Source of the DNA: Allopusillimonas ginsengisoli
GTDB lineage: Bacteria > Pseudomonadota > Gammaproteobacteria > Burkholderiales > Burkholderiaceae_B
DNA length: 64,000 bases
Assembly: GCF_004153455.1 (NCBI RefSeq)
Contig: NZ_SDQE01000002.1
Location: 248,001 to 312,000, forward strand
Direction of reading: 5' to 3'
Shown here: positions 34,889 to 43,251 of the stretch, piece by piece
Layout: every line of letters starts with the position of its first letter
Numbering within the stretch: the first letter of the stretch is position 1
Notes under the pieces: model-generated
Told to the model about the DNA's origin: nothing
Databases searched by the model: none
The model's input: the letters and a program-made list of their open reading frames with translations, nothing else
Position numbers and translations under genes: made by a program

Positions 34889-36739
34889 TTAGTTAAACCA
34901 CCGATCTGCGAACTTCATGTCGCCGCTCAGCAGTGTCTTTGCAATGCGCCGTATACCAACTGTATCCAGCTCGGAAACATACTCAACAGGAGAGTCGCTA
35001 TCGAGTCTCGCCAGCAGCAGACATCCAACCAGTGGCAGCAAGTGGGCATCAAAGATGGCCAGGCCTTCTAAGCGATAGCCTTCCACGACCGATCGCTCAG
35101 CAAGCAACAGCTCATCCACCATGGCATTCCGACGATGCGCCTTGAGCATCAGGTGCGCAAGCACAAAGGCCAAGTCGAAACGAGGGTCACCCCAATGCGC
35201 GACCTCCCAGTCGACTACCGTTACGTTCGTGTTATCGACCAGGAGATTCTTCGGACTGTAATCACCGTGAACGAGCGCCTGTCGCCGGGTTCGCATGCCT
35301 TCGATGACGGCAGCAACCGCATCGCGATATTCGGGGTTGCGCTGCGCGACGCGCTCGAAATACGGCTCAACACGCAACTCTCGAAAAAATGTCTGATCGG
35401 CGAAGCGTTCAGCAAGCACTTGACTCCTGGATGAGCGTTTATGCAGCATTCCTAGCAGCTCGCCCACCCTTCGGGCCGTCGCGAGATTGACGGTGCCTGC
35501 AAGAAGCTCTTGTTTCCAATTTGTCTGGATAGGCGAGATGCGCTCCATCGCGAACTGGTTGCGAATACGATCGCTCCACAAGACTCGCGGTACCGCCTCG
35601 GCTCCCAGCAATTCAGCTGCGGCGTTCAGCGCCGCAACTTCCGTCAAGGACCGTGCCGGATCCGATCGCCAGTCTGCAGCGACTTTCAGTTGATCCAGAG
35701 CTCTCTTGAGTACGATCGAACCTTGAACAGTCTGAATTACATGAATATCGCTCGCCACGCCACCCGGTAGCGTTTGACCATTCTGAAGTCGGTTGCACGC
35801 ATTGATGGGATCTTTTCCTTCTAGAACCCGTACCACTTCTTCGCACGCCTTGATCCGCAATTCGGTGACCGAGGTCGTTGAGAGAAAAGCCACATGGGGA
35901 GTTGCCGTGACATGTGCATGCCCTAGAATACTGGCAGGCGGACTAGGTTCTCCATCGACAACGTCCAGCGCAGCGCCACACAGCCGGCCGTCAGCGAGCG
36001 CGTTCAAAAGGGCTTCGTTGCAGACAAGCCCTCCACGACTGACATTGATGAGTAACGGCTTACGTTTGCAGGCGGATATGAAATCCTCATCTACAAGATG
36101 ATGCGTTTCTTCGTTGAGCGGCGCGTGCAGAATAATGACATCCGCTCTTTCCTGGATATCTTCGATGGTGGACACCTGTACCTTTGCATTCGGGGCCAGT
36201 GGTTGAACGCCGTTGGTCGCCATCACCGTGCATCCGAAGGCGGCCAGCTTGCGAGCGGTTGCACGGCCAATTCGCCCGTACCCAATAATGCCAACGCTCA
36301 ATTCGGCAATACGTTTTAAAGGGCGGGTGCCTGGCGCCCATCGTCCTCTCTTGACGTCGCCGTTATACCCGGAGATTGCCCTGAAATGATTCAGCAACAG
36401 CGCAAGCGCATGGTCTGAAACTTCTTCAACACAATAGTCCGGTACATTGGTGACCCAGGCGCCGACGGCAGTTGCTGCGCCAATGTCAATGTTGTCGAGC
36501 CCTACACCCAGGCGGGCGACGATCCTGAGCTTAGTCGCAGACGTAATAGCTGTTGCGGACACGGGAGCCCAACAGGTCAGAATGGCATCAGGATCATGCT
36601 CAGCCACCAGGCGCTCTACTTCCGCCTCGCTCCCGGGAACGGCGGGACCCGCAACGAACTCAAAACCGACCGTTTCAAGCATGCCGGTCTCGATCTTCAA
36701 GTCGGGCCATGCATAATCTGTGATAAGCACTTTCATCAT
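34889..36739 (-). CDS. Fused D-2-hydroxyacid dehydrogenase / APH-type kinase
   Basis: The product is 616 residues. Residues 1-320 form an NAD(P)-dependent D-2-hydroxyacid dehydrogenase: GYGRIG at 153-158 and catalytic Arg235 (NVSRGG), Glu264 (VDGEPSPP) and His282 (TPHVAF). Residues ~325-616 form an aminoglycoside-phosphotransferase-fold kinase. It has a candidate ATP lysine, Lys345 (IVLKRAL), the catalytic loop HGDYSPKNLL (Asp493, Asn498) and the metal Asp510 in VDWE. Both halves appear catalytically complete and no frameshift is needed. I infer reduction of a 2-oxo acid followed by phosphorylation of the hydroxyacid, feeding the enolase-like enzyme next door. I do not recall this as a standard architecture. 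Confidence 0.88.
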   Translation of the reverse strand: MMKVLITDYAWPDLKIETGMLETVGFEFVAGPAVPGSEAEVERLVAEHDPDAILTCWAPVSATAITSATKLRIVARLGVGLDNIDIGAATAVGAWVTNVPDYCVEEVSDHALALLLNHFRAISGYNGDVKRGRWAPGTRPLKRIAELSVGIIGYGRIGRATARKLAAFGCTVMATNGVQPLAPNAKVQVSTIEDIQERADVIILHAPLNEETHHLVDEDFISACKRKPLLINVSRGGLVCNEALLNALADGRLCGAALDVVDGEPSPPASILGHAHVTATPHVAFLSTTSVTELRIKACEEVVRVLEGKDPINACNRLQNGQTLPGGVASDIHVIQTVQGSIVLKRALDQLKVAADWRSDPARSLTEVAALNAAAELLGAEAVPRVLWSDRIRNQFAMERISPIQTNWKQELLAGTVNLATARRVGELLGMLHKRSSRSQVLAERFADQTFFRELRVEPYFERVAQRNPEYRDAVAAVIEGMRTRRQALVHGDYSPKNLLVDNTNVTVVDWEVAHWGDPRFDLAFVLAHLMLKAHRRNAMVDELLLAERSVVEGYRLEGLAIFDAHLLPLVGCLLLARLDSDSPVEYVSELDTVGIRRIAKTLLSGDMKFADRWFN

Positions 36740-36785
36740 GTTTCAGAGTCAATTAGAGGAGAGCTGGCTAGCAGCCTCGCAATAT

Positions 36786-37712
36786 TCATGAGCGCAGGAA
36801 GTCTTCCGGCATTGCCATAGTGGACCATTGCTCAAGGGATTCTTGGTTATGGGGGTTCACTTTCGTTGGGTATGTGTCATTGAGCAGATCTCCATCGGTT
36901 ACATGCTCGACGCGAAAACCTGAGGGGTCGTACCAATAATCGGAAATTGCCCCGCCGAGTGCGTGACGCACAATACCCCAAGACGCCTTGTAGCCTTTTG
37001 ACATCAAGTATCGGCGGCCTACGCCGATGGCATCCAGATCAATTGTCTCAAAGCAGGCGTGGTGTGCACCATTTGTCGGACCCAGGAAAACTGCAACGTT
37101 GTGATGATCAACATATTCAGCGCCTTGCGGGAACCGCATGAACGCGCCAATCACTGTTTTGTTCTCGTCACAGATCAAATCCGAGGAATATGCCCCCAGG
37201 TTCTCTGTAAACCATTTAATAATGGCTGGCGGATTTGGAGAACTCATCACCACGTGTTTGAGCCCCACCACTTCGGCAGGCCGCAGATCAAAAATCGGAA
37301 ATCTTCCAAGGCGCCGACGCTCTCCCCATGAATTCCAAGCGACTGCGGGGCGACTCACCGCTATCGGCGCGCTACGTGCCATGCCATAAACAAGCTCGAC
37401 TCTCCGGCCATCCGGATCCGTCGTCGTCACCCTTTTCCCGCCACCGGGATAATGAAGCTCCTCGATCGGAGCATCCAAACGCACAGACAACGCTTGCAGA
37501 CTTTCCTGCGAATCCACCTCGAATGCCATTCCAACGAAAGCCGCCTCTTCTCCACGCTCAGCAATATAGAGATACGGTGCATCACCACATCCTCGAAAGA
37601 AAATTCGATCGGACGTTTCTTCAGCGACAGTCAAACCGAAGTCCTCGAAAAAGGTCCGCACGGCATCGAGATCACGATGCCGGTATATTGCGTAGCTGAT
37701 TGATTTAATCAT
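36786..37712 (-). CDS. Type I extradiol ring-cleavage dioxygenase (VOC superfamily)
   Basis: The product is 308 residues from the ATG at 37712 (GGGAGA upstream). There are two vicinal-oxygen-chelate repeats (~1-110 and ~150-270). The Fe(II) triad is visible: His153 (GLKHVV), His217 (GAHHACFE) and Glu269 (FRVEHV). Their spacing of 64 and 52 matches BphC (146/210/260), and His203 of DHHNVAVF matches the acid-base His195. It should cleave a catechol-like ring meta to the hydroxyls. It is the first gene of the catabolic operon, 46 bases before the fusion gene. Confidence 0.87.
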   Translation of the reverse strand: MIKSISYAIYRHRDLDAVRTFFEDFGLTVAEETSDRIFFRGCGDAPYLYIAERGEEAAFVGMAFEVDSQESLQALSVRLDAPIEELHYPGGGKRVTTTDPDGRRVELVYGMARSAPIAVSRPAVAWNSWGERRRLGRFPIFDLRPAEVVGLKHVVMSSPNPPAIIKWFTENLGAYSSDLICDENKTVIGAFMRFPQGAEYVDHHNVAVFLGPTNGAHHACFETIDLDAIGVGRRYLMSKGYKASWGIVRHALGGAISDYWYDPSGFRVEHVTDGDLLNDTYPTKVNPHNQESLEQWSTMAMPEDFLRS

Positions 37713-37902
37713 GATGTCTCCCACATACCTGAATTAACTAGATCAAAACATTGCGCTCAGTGGTACGCGACTAGGCCTCATAAGACGCGCATTCGACATG
37801 GCTCAAGCAGCAGCCAAGAGCGTGGGGCGCGTCTGGCAGGCTTGTCCGTTCATCAGCAACAAGGTTTACTTCTCATGCTTGACGCCAGTGTAGACCAATT
37901 TG

Positions 37903-37916
37903 GGCACACGTGTGCG
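37903..37916. promoter_or_regulatory. LacI-type operator candidate upstream of the dioxygenase operon
   Basis: GGCACACGTGTGCG contains the perfect 12-bp palindrome GCACACGTGTGC with a central CG, as LacI-family operators have. It lies 191 bases upstream of the dioxygenase start. The same 12-mer occurs before livK (47898-47911), and a near copy lies upstream of the lacI gene (39408-39421). Confidence 0.65.
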
Positions 37917-38008
37917 TTATGGTTTACCCGGATATTTCCAAAATCGGCAGCAATTGACGTTGAATGTTTTCAGCTGGCGGGGAACTTGTCAGGGATTGAA
38001 CCCGCGGA

Positions 38009-38024
38009 CGCACTATCTAGTGCG
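38009..38024. promoter_or_regulatory. Perfect palindrome CGCACTA-TC-TAGTGCG
   Basis: Two 7-base arms separated by 2 bases, in the leader of the dioxygenase operon. The loop is too short for a good RNA hairpin, so a protein-binding site is more likely. It could serve a second regulator such as the LysR or TetR protein nearby. Confidence 0.35.
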
Positions 38025-38151
38025 CCTGCGGAAGGATCGGGCAGCTGCCGGCGGGGCCGCATCAGCCATCAGTCACGCTGAGTTGGACGGCACCAGATGC
38101 TGCTCATTGAATAGTTATCTATCTCGACGCGCTACTTACATAGCAGATCTA

Positions 38152-39210
38152 TTACAAAGGCCTGGTGGACCCACGAAGCACCAACGATGTTTCGAACTGA
38201 AGCGTACCGGCCGAAGCGCTTGGTGGGATAGTCGCATGACGAGTTTCGAGACGTGAGAGAAGGACTGTCGTTGCTGTGGTGGCAATGTCTTTTACGGGCA
38301 GCTGCACTGTTGTGATGCCCTCCTCAGCGAGTTCGAACCACGGGGGATCATGATATCCAACGACGGATACGTCCAGTGGCCATTCGAGTTTCAACGCTCT
38401 TAGCGCCTGTAAGGCGCCCAGCGTCAATTCAGCGCTGCCAAGAATGATTCCTGTCGGACGATTCTTTGCCGACATCATGGCGGTAACCGCGTACCGTGCA
38501 AACTCCGGGCGCGGCAATCCAAGCGCTATATTCGTCGCCTTCAAGCGGTGCTCGTTAAGCGCATCCTGGAATCCGCCAAGCCGCTCTCGTCCGGTGCTGA
38601 GCGTCTCGTCCCCGCCCACGAATGCAAGGCGTTTATGACCACTCGCGATAAGGTGTCGGGTCGCGCTCCTAATGCCTCCGCGATCGTCGATAACCACCGC
38701 ATTTCCGACAAGATCCGTGTGCACTCGCACGAGCTGAACTGTTTCGACGTTCTGCAATAGCGCGCAGGTTTCCGGACGCGGCGAGGCAGTCGGAACAATG
38801 ATAATTCCTGCCGGTCGCGTCTCGAGAATTGCTCGTAGTTCGCGCAATTCACGCTCCGGGTCATCGTCAGTGACCGACAGTAAAAGCTGCATCGAATGCA
38901 ACGCCAGAGAATCCGCTACGATTTTCGCAACGGTCGCATAAAAGTCATTTTGCACATCAGGAATAATGAGGCCCACAAGAGAGCTGCGCCGGCCACGCAT
39001 CATTCTCGCTGAGGCAGATGGCAAATATCCCATCTGCTCTACCATCGCGCGAACGCGCGACTTGGTCTTCTCGCTAATCTTTGGATTATCAGCCAACGCG
39101 CGCGAGACCGTCGTATGAGAGATATTCAGCGCTTTCGCCACATCTCGTATCGTGACCCCTGCTTCTCCCCGCAGCGGGAGCCTCGCTCCGGGTGTATCGT
39201 TGGCATCCAT
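38152..39210 (-). CDS. LacI-family transcriptional regulator
   Basis: The product is 352 residues. The HTH VTIRDVAKALNISHTTVSRALADNPKISEKTKSRV is followed by the hinge YLPSASARMMRGRRSSLVGLIIPD and a periplasmic-binding-protein-like effector domain. The ATG at 39210 has AAGGGG upstream; the longer frame lacks one. Lying upstream of the catabolic operon, it is the natural candidate to bind the palindromes at 37903, 39408 and 47898. It would then control both uptake and catabolism. Confidence 0.92.
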   Translation of the reverse strand: MDANDTPGARLPLRGEAGVTIRDVAKALNISHTTVSRALADNPKISEKTKSRVRAMVEQMGYLPSASARMMRGRRSSLVGLIIPDVQNDFYATVAKIVADSLALHSMQLLLSVTDDDPERELRELRAILETRPAGIIIVPTASPRPETCALLQNVETVQLVRVHTDLVGNAVVIDDRGGIRSATRHLIASGHKRLAFVGGDETLSTGRERLGGFQDALNEHRLKATNIALGLPRPEFARYAVTAMMSAKNRPTGIILGSAELTLGALQALRALKLEWPLDVSVVGYHDPPWFELAEEGITTVQLPVKDIATTATTVLLSRLETRHATIPPSASAGTLQFETSLVLRGSTRPL

Positions 39211-39277
39211 GGTGACATCCCCTTCACTTGAGTACGTTAAATTTCGCGCACCTCTGGGCAGGTCAGCGCCACAGTGG

Positions 39278-39301
39278 TTGCTAACGACCAATCATTAGCA
39301 A
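39278..39301. promoter_or_regulatory. Inverted repeat TTGCTAA-N10-TTAGCAA upstream of lacI
   Basis: Perfect 7-base arms spaced by 10 bases, 68 bases upstream of the LacI start codon. A related TTAACTAACGATC follows at 39343. It could be an additional operator or a promoter-region stem. Confidence 0.35.
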
Positions 39302-39407
39302 TCGTGTCAATGAGGCATTCTACACTGGAGAAACTCGCTAATTTAACTAACGATCATTCTCATCGCATACACGATTCCTGTGTACCCACCGTTCCAGCGT
39401 TCAGTAG

Positions 39408-39421
39408 CGCATACGTGTGCA
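39408..39421. promoter_or_regulatory. LacI-type operator candidate upstream of lacI
   Basis: CGCATACGTGTGCA matches the livK-upstream palindrome TGCACACGTGTGCA at 12 of 14 positions and keeps the central CG. It lies 198 bases upstream of the LacI start, directly after the MFS stop codon, as expected for autoregulation. Confidence 0.5.
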
Positions 39422-40633
39422 TTATATCGACGTTCGCTCGCTCGACCAGTAGACCAGGGCTAGCACTGGCAGCGCGACTCCGATCCACGATGCCAGCGGC
39501 CATCCGTTCTGAGCGTAGGCCCACCCGCCCAAAGCGGAACCGATTGCCCCACCGATAAAGAAGGTAGTCATATACAGCCCGTTTAAGCGCGCGCGAAACT
39601 CCGCCCCCAGCCCGAAGATTTCGCGCTGCCCTAATGCCATATTCGCCGCCACGCCAAAGTCGAGCACCACGGCAGCCAGTACCAGCAATATCAGTGACCA
39701 TGTTGATCCCGGCGTGGCGATGTGGGTTAACAGAAAGCCCGCCGCTACCGCTAGCATAGCCAGTGCTGTGGCAGGGCGTGTCCAACCTAGATCCGCCACG
39801 CGCCCAGCGATGGGCGCGGCTATGGCGCCCGCCACCCCGGCCAGCGCAAATAGGGCGATGCCGCTTTGAGAGAGTTCGAATATTGGCCCCGCCAGCAACA
39901 GCGGCGTAGTGGTCCAGAACAGGCTGAAAGCCGCGAATAGTGCAGCATGATAGAGAGCGCGGCGGCGCAAAATGGGAGTGTGGCGAGCAAGTCGTCCCAT
40001 AGATGCCAGCAGTTGACCATAATGCAATTGCCCTCTTGGTACACGCGTGGGCAATTTCAAAGCCAGTGCGCCTGCCAACAGTGCCATCGTCGCAGCAGAT
40101 GCGAAGAAAACCGAATGCCACGAGAAAATTTCCGTAAGGAAGCTCGATACCGGACGAGCCAGCATGATGCCCAGCATTAGGCCGCTCATCACATTACCAA
40201 CCACGCGTCCGCGCATTACCTCCGGCGCCATGTGTGCCGCATAGGGCACCAACACCTGCACCGCAACAGCTCCGACGCCAATACCCAGCGACGACAGCAG
40301 AAAAGGTAAGGGACTCGTGGAAAGCCCTGCACCCAACAATGCTAGCGCCGAAACGCCCAGCAGCACGAGTGTCAACAAGCGGTTCTCGATCAAGTCACCC
40401 AAAGGCACTATCAGTAGCAAACCCATGCCGTAGCCGATCTGCGTCAGCGTTACGATCAGTCCAGTTGCTCCGGCAGACAGCCCGAGTTCAACGCTGATTA
40501 GCCCGGCCAATGGCTGGGCGTAGTAGATGTTTGCAGCTATCAGGCCACAGGCGACGGCTTGTAGCAAGACCAACCATCGCGAGAATGTCTGGGTTTCAGG
40601 CCTCGCATTGACCATTGAAAGTGGAGAGCTCAT
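39422..40633 (-). CDS. MFS transporter (DHA1-type)
   Basis: The product is 403 residues with 12 membrane helices. ANIYYAQPLAGLISVELGLSAGATGLIVTLTQIGYGMGLLLIVPLGDL is typical of the YtbD/YdeA-like sugar or drug efflux group. The start ATG at 40633 follows AAGGATT; a further in-frame ATG lies at 40660. It follows the TetR gene on the same strand by fewer than 50 bases, so it is probably the target of that repressor. Confidence 0.86.
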   Translation of the reverse strand: MSSPLSMVNARPETQTFSRWLVLLQAVACGLIAANIYYAQPLAGLISVELGLSAGATGLIVTLTQIGYGMGLLLIVPLGDLIENRLLTLVLLGVSALALLGAGLSTSPLPFLLSSLGIGVGAVAVQVLVPYAAHMAPEVMRGRVVGNVMSGLMLGIMLARPVSSFLTEIFSWHSVFFASAATMALLAGALALKLPTRVPRGQLHYGQLLASMGRLARHTPILRRRALYHAALFAAFSLFWTTTPLLLAGPIFELSQSGIALFALAGVAGAIAAPIAGRVADLGWTRPATALAMLAVAAGFLLTHIATPGSTWSLILLVLAAVVLDFGVAANMALGQREIFGLGAEFRARLNGLYMTTFFIGGAIGSALGGWAYAQNGWPLASWIGVALPVLALVYWSSERTSI

Positions 40634-40680
40634 AGAATCCTTGTATAAGAGAACGTTCATGTCCTAAATAGGTAAAAAAA

Positions 40681-41304
40681 TTAAATCAGCAATTTCAACG
40701 CAGCTTCGGACACCGCCAGCATCTCTTTTTTGCTGCGCCCAGTCTTCCCGATCACACGCATGCCTTGGAATATGCATAGCATCAGACGCGCCGTTGCCCG
40801 ATGATCGAGGGCGGCGGGAATCGAGCCATCGGATTGTCCTTGCCGGATCAGTTCGCCCAGCATGAGTTCGCTTCGTTTTATTGAGGCCGTAACCCTCTGA
40901 GCAATCTCGTCGTCGAACGTAGCCAGCTCAGCCGCGCCGCCTACCACCATACATCCCAACTGACCTTGTATCCCGTAAGACGACGCGGCATAGAAATCGA
41001 GGAAATTGCGCACCCGCTCGTAACCATTTCGCCCCCGATCGATTGAATCGCGCAGGCGAGCATCTCGTACGCTCTTGTAGCGGTCGAATGCTGCCAGGAA
41101 TACCCCCCGCTTATTCTTGAACGCCTTGTACACGCTACCCGAAGCCAGCTCCATCGCTTCTGTCAATTCGGCGATGGAGGTTGCGTGATAGCCACGCTCA
41201 CAAAACATCAGGACAGCCTTGTCCAGCGCCTCGGCCATGTCGAACTCTCGAGGACGCCCACGGCTGCGGGGAAAGGTTGAGCTGGGCGAGTGTAGAACAA
41301 TCAT
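40681..41304 (-). CDS. TetR-family transcriptional regulator
   Basis: The product is 207 residues. HTH GRPREFDMAEALDKAVLMFCERGYHATSIAELTEAMELASGSVYKAFKNKRGVFLAAF lies at the N-terminus, followed by a helical ligand domain. A dyad GGAAAT-ATA-ATTTCC sits 20 bases upstream of the start codon and could be its own operator. It probably represses itself and the downstream MFS gene. Confidence 0.9.
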   Translation of the reverse strand: MIVLHSPSSTFPRSRGRPREFDMAEALDKAVLMFCERGYHATSIAELTEAMELASGSVYKAFKNKRGVFLAAFDRYKSVRDARLRDSIDRGRNGYERVRNFLDFYAASSYGIQGQLGCMVVGGAAELATFDDEIAQRVTASIKRSELMLGELIRQGQSDGSIPAALDHRATARLMLCIFQGMRVIGKTGRSKKEMLAVSEAALKLLI

Positions 41305-41323
41305 TGCTTCTGCATGTAAATAT

Positions 41324-41338
41324 GGAAATATAATTTCC
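41324..41338. promoter_or_regulatory. TetR operator candidate
   Basis: GGAAATATAATTTCC is a perfect 6-base dyad with 3-base centre in an AT-rich promoter-like stretch just upstream of the TetR start, the usual place for autorepression. Confidence 0.5.
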
Positions 41339-41355
41339 CTATATTATCACCGATG

Positions 41356-41380
41356 GCGACAGCTTGAAAAAAGCTGTCGC
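41356..41380 (-). terminator. Hairpin downstream of the DUF4148 gene
   Basis: Arms GCGACAGCTT and AAGCTGTCGC pair perfectly around a 5-base loop, 9 bases past the DUF4148 stop codon. No T-run follows on the minus strand, so termination efficiency is uncertain. It separates that gene from the TetR promoter. Confidence 0.5.
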
Positions 41381-41388
41381 GAACAATA

Positions 41389-41745
41389 TCAAGGCTCAAC
41401 AAAGGTGGAATGACTAGACACGTAGTCATCCAACTCTCTCTGCACCTGAGTGCGTGTCTTGTCTGAACTGTGAACAATGACGGGGTACTCGGAGTCCTCG
41501 CCCAGTGTTATAAGGCCAGTGGTTTTGGCTTCTTGCAGTTCCGCCAACACTTCCGCACGGCTTTTGCTGGACGATGCTACCTCTACAGGATAGGGTTGTT
41601 CGCCGATGGTCACCAGGCCTTTGGCCTGGGCCTCCTGCAGTTCAGCCACAACCTGGGTGCGGGTTTTAGGAATATCCGCAGCGGCGTTCGCAACGCCAGC
41701 AACAGTGGAAAAAGCAAGTAAAGCTGCGATAGTAATAACTTTCAC
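41389..41745 (-). CDS. DUF4148 domain-containing exported protein
   Basis: The product is 118 residues from a GTG (41745) preceded by GAGG. A signal peptide (VKVITIAALLAFSTVAGVANAAA) precedes three repeats of about 30 residues of the form TR-x-V-x-AELQEAQAKGLVTIGE-x-x-YPV. DUF4148 proteins are small exported proteins abundant in Burkholderiales, function unknown. An ATG at 41778 would add 11 residues before the signal. Confidence 0.85.
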   Translation of the reverse strand: MKVITIAALLAFSTVAGVANAAADIPKTRTQVVAELQEAQAKGLVTIGEQPYPVEVASSSKSRAEVLAELQEAKTTGLITLGEDSEYPVIVHSSDKTRTQVQRELDDYVSSHSTFVEP

Positions 41746-41944
41746 GGTACGAACCTCGTAGAAAAATAAGCCGGGCATTTGCTGTGCTCCGGATCAAGAC
41801 TTTGTTTTGACGGGTTCAGTATGTGACAAGCTAGCGAACAGATAAATATGGGAAGAACGAATTCATAATTCCATACTCAGCAGTAATAACCACTTGTTGC
41901 TTGATGGAGAATTCATCGCTGTTAGTATCATTAGCAGAACAAAT

Positions 41945-42310
41945 ATGGAGCCATCCCTCAACGATATCGCGCTCTTTATAGAGGTTGTCGAGAGCCGCAG
42001 CTTTACGCGTGCCGCCTCGGCGCTGGACATGCCCGCGTCTACGCTTTCGCGCCGAATCAGTCAGTTGGAACAGCATATCGGCATACGTCTGCTTCATCGG
42101 AGCACCCGCAAAGTTGAGCTTACCGAAGCGGGCGCCGTTTACTTTGAGCGCTGCCAGCACATTATCACCGAAGCCCGCATCGCGCATGAACAACTGACCG
42201 AGACAGCCCAGCAACCCAAAGGAAAGTTGCGAATATCCATGCCCTCCAGCTTTGCCCTTACTTATATGCCGCAGGCTATCCAGGAATTTGGGCTGCGCTA
42301 TCCCGAAATT
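41945..42310 (+). repeat. Inverted duplicate arm B (LysR fragment)
   Basis: This is the partner of 31445-31810 in opposite orientation, 366 bases with a few substitutions such as Ile/Val and Ser/Asn codon changes. The arms flank about 10 kb carrying the catabolic operon, lacI, MFS, TetR and DUF4148 genes. Confidence 0.9.
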
Positions 42311-42355
42311 CAGTACAAATACGGCCTGAGCGGGCAGCCCGACTCAAGCGTTCAG
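41945..42355 (+). pseudogene. Truncated LysR-family regulator (copy of 30875-31810)
   Basis: The reading begins at the same ATG context and follows the intact LysR protein almost residue for residue through MPQAIQEFGLRYPEI. Then about 20 residues (IQAIDLLADPFDVVIRLGK region) are missing before QPDSSV, after which similarity ends. The effector domain is gone, so it cannot be a working regulator. The remaining frame runs into the 3' end of the convergent dehydrogenase gene. Confidence 0.88.
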
Positions 42356-42367
42356 GTGCCTTGTTCT

Positions 42368-43249
42368 TTATGGCTTGTGCATCCTGTCATGCAACGGCAG
42401 TCCGGAATCAGCCCATTGCGATAGTGCAAAAAAGTCGAGCTGTCCCATTCCGGCCTGCTGGAACGACGCGCTGACCTGCCGGACCATCGAACTCAGAGGC
42501 AGTGCCAAATCAACTGCAGCACCCTCTCGGACTGCGAGGCCGGCATCCTTGGCTACAGTGTCCAGGCTCGCCGATGTGGCCGCCCATCCCAATGACTTCA
42601 GCATGTCGGCCTTGTACTGTATCAGCGGCGAAGACACGGCGCTTTCAGCCATTGCATCGACGATCATCTCGCGAGAAACGCCCAATCGCGTGGCCAGAGC
42701 AATGGCTTCGCCGACTAACAAGGGCACACAGCCCGCAATGATATTGATAGCGAGCTTGATGGCGCGCGCCTCTTCAGATTCACCACAGAAAATCACACGA
42801 GATCCAAGATGACATAAATAAGACTGCGCAGCGGCAAACGCGCGTTGCGTCCCGGAACAGTAGATGGTCAGTGTGCCAGACTCGGCAAGGCTGACACTAC
42901 CAGAAACTGGCGCGCGGAGATATCTGTCTGCTTGGCGTCCGGCAGCAACCTGCCTCGACGCGCTCAACGATACGGTACTCATGTCGACCAGGGTGACAGC
43001 CGGATCAAGCATGGATCCGACCTTAAGAAGAGCTTCATCATCTGACACCATTGAGAACACTAGATCGCATTTTCGGCTCAGCGCTGCAACGCTGCCACAC
43101 TCCGTCGCGCCTTGCTTTGCCAGCTCCTTGGTTGCTGTAGCACGCAAATCATAAACGGCAACCGGTATGTTGTTGTTCAGTAGGCGTCTGCACATAGGCG
43201 TGCCCATCTTGCCCAAGCCTATCCATCCCACATGAAGTTTAGTTTCCAT
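42368..43249 (-). CDS. 3-hydroxyisobutyrate / tartronate-semialdehyde dehydrogenase-family protein
   Basis: The product is 293 residues. Rossmann motif GWIGLGKMGTPMCRRL is at the N-terminus, substrate-binding APVSGSVSLAESGTLTIYCSG lies near residue 115, and the catalytic Lys is in ARAIKLAINIIAG. The family interconverts beta-hydroxyacids and semialdehydes with NAD(P). Its 2-base spacing from the LivF-like gene makes it the last gene of the transporter operon. This suggests it acts on the imported compound or a product of it. Confidence 0.88.
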   Translation of the reverse strand: METKLHVGWIGLGKMGTPMCRRLLNNNIPVAVYDLRATATKELAKQGATECGSVAALSRKCDLVFSMVSDDEALLKVGSMLDPAVTLVDMSTVSLSASRQVAAGRQADRYLRAPVSGSVSLAESGTLTIYCSGTQRAFAAAQSYLCHLGSRVIFCGESEEARAIKLAINIIAGCVPLLVGEAIALATRLGVSREMIVDAMAESAVSSPLIQYKADMLKSLGWAATSASLDTVAKDAGLAVREGAAVDLALPLSSMVRQVSASFQQAGMGQLDFFALSQWADSGLPLHDRMHKP

Positions 43250-43251
43250 TT

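Larger units (their letters stand above)
37713..38151. other. 439-base leader/intergenic region upstream of the catabolic operon
   Basis: The region holds a LacI-type palindrome (37903-37916), a second palindrome (38009-38024, CGCACTA-TC-TAGTGCG) and TTAACTAGATC near the operon start (37734). I see no convincing gene. The large distance suggests a regulated promoter with two control sites. Confidence 0.5.

Noticed and set aside
38328-38340. GTTCGAACC, resembling a tRNA T-loop, inside lacI
   Set aside because: No surrounding tRNA arms; it encodes part of the regulator and is a coincidence.
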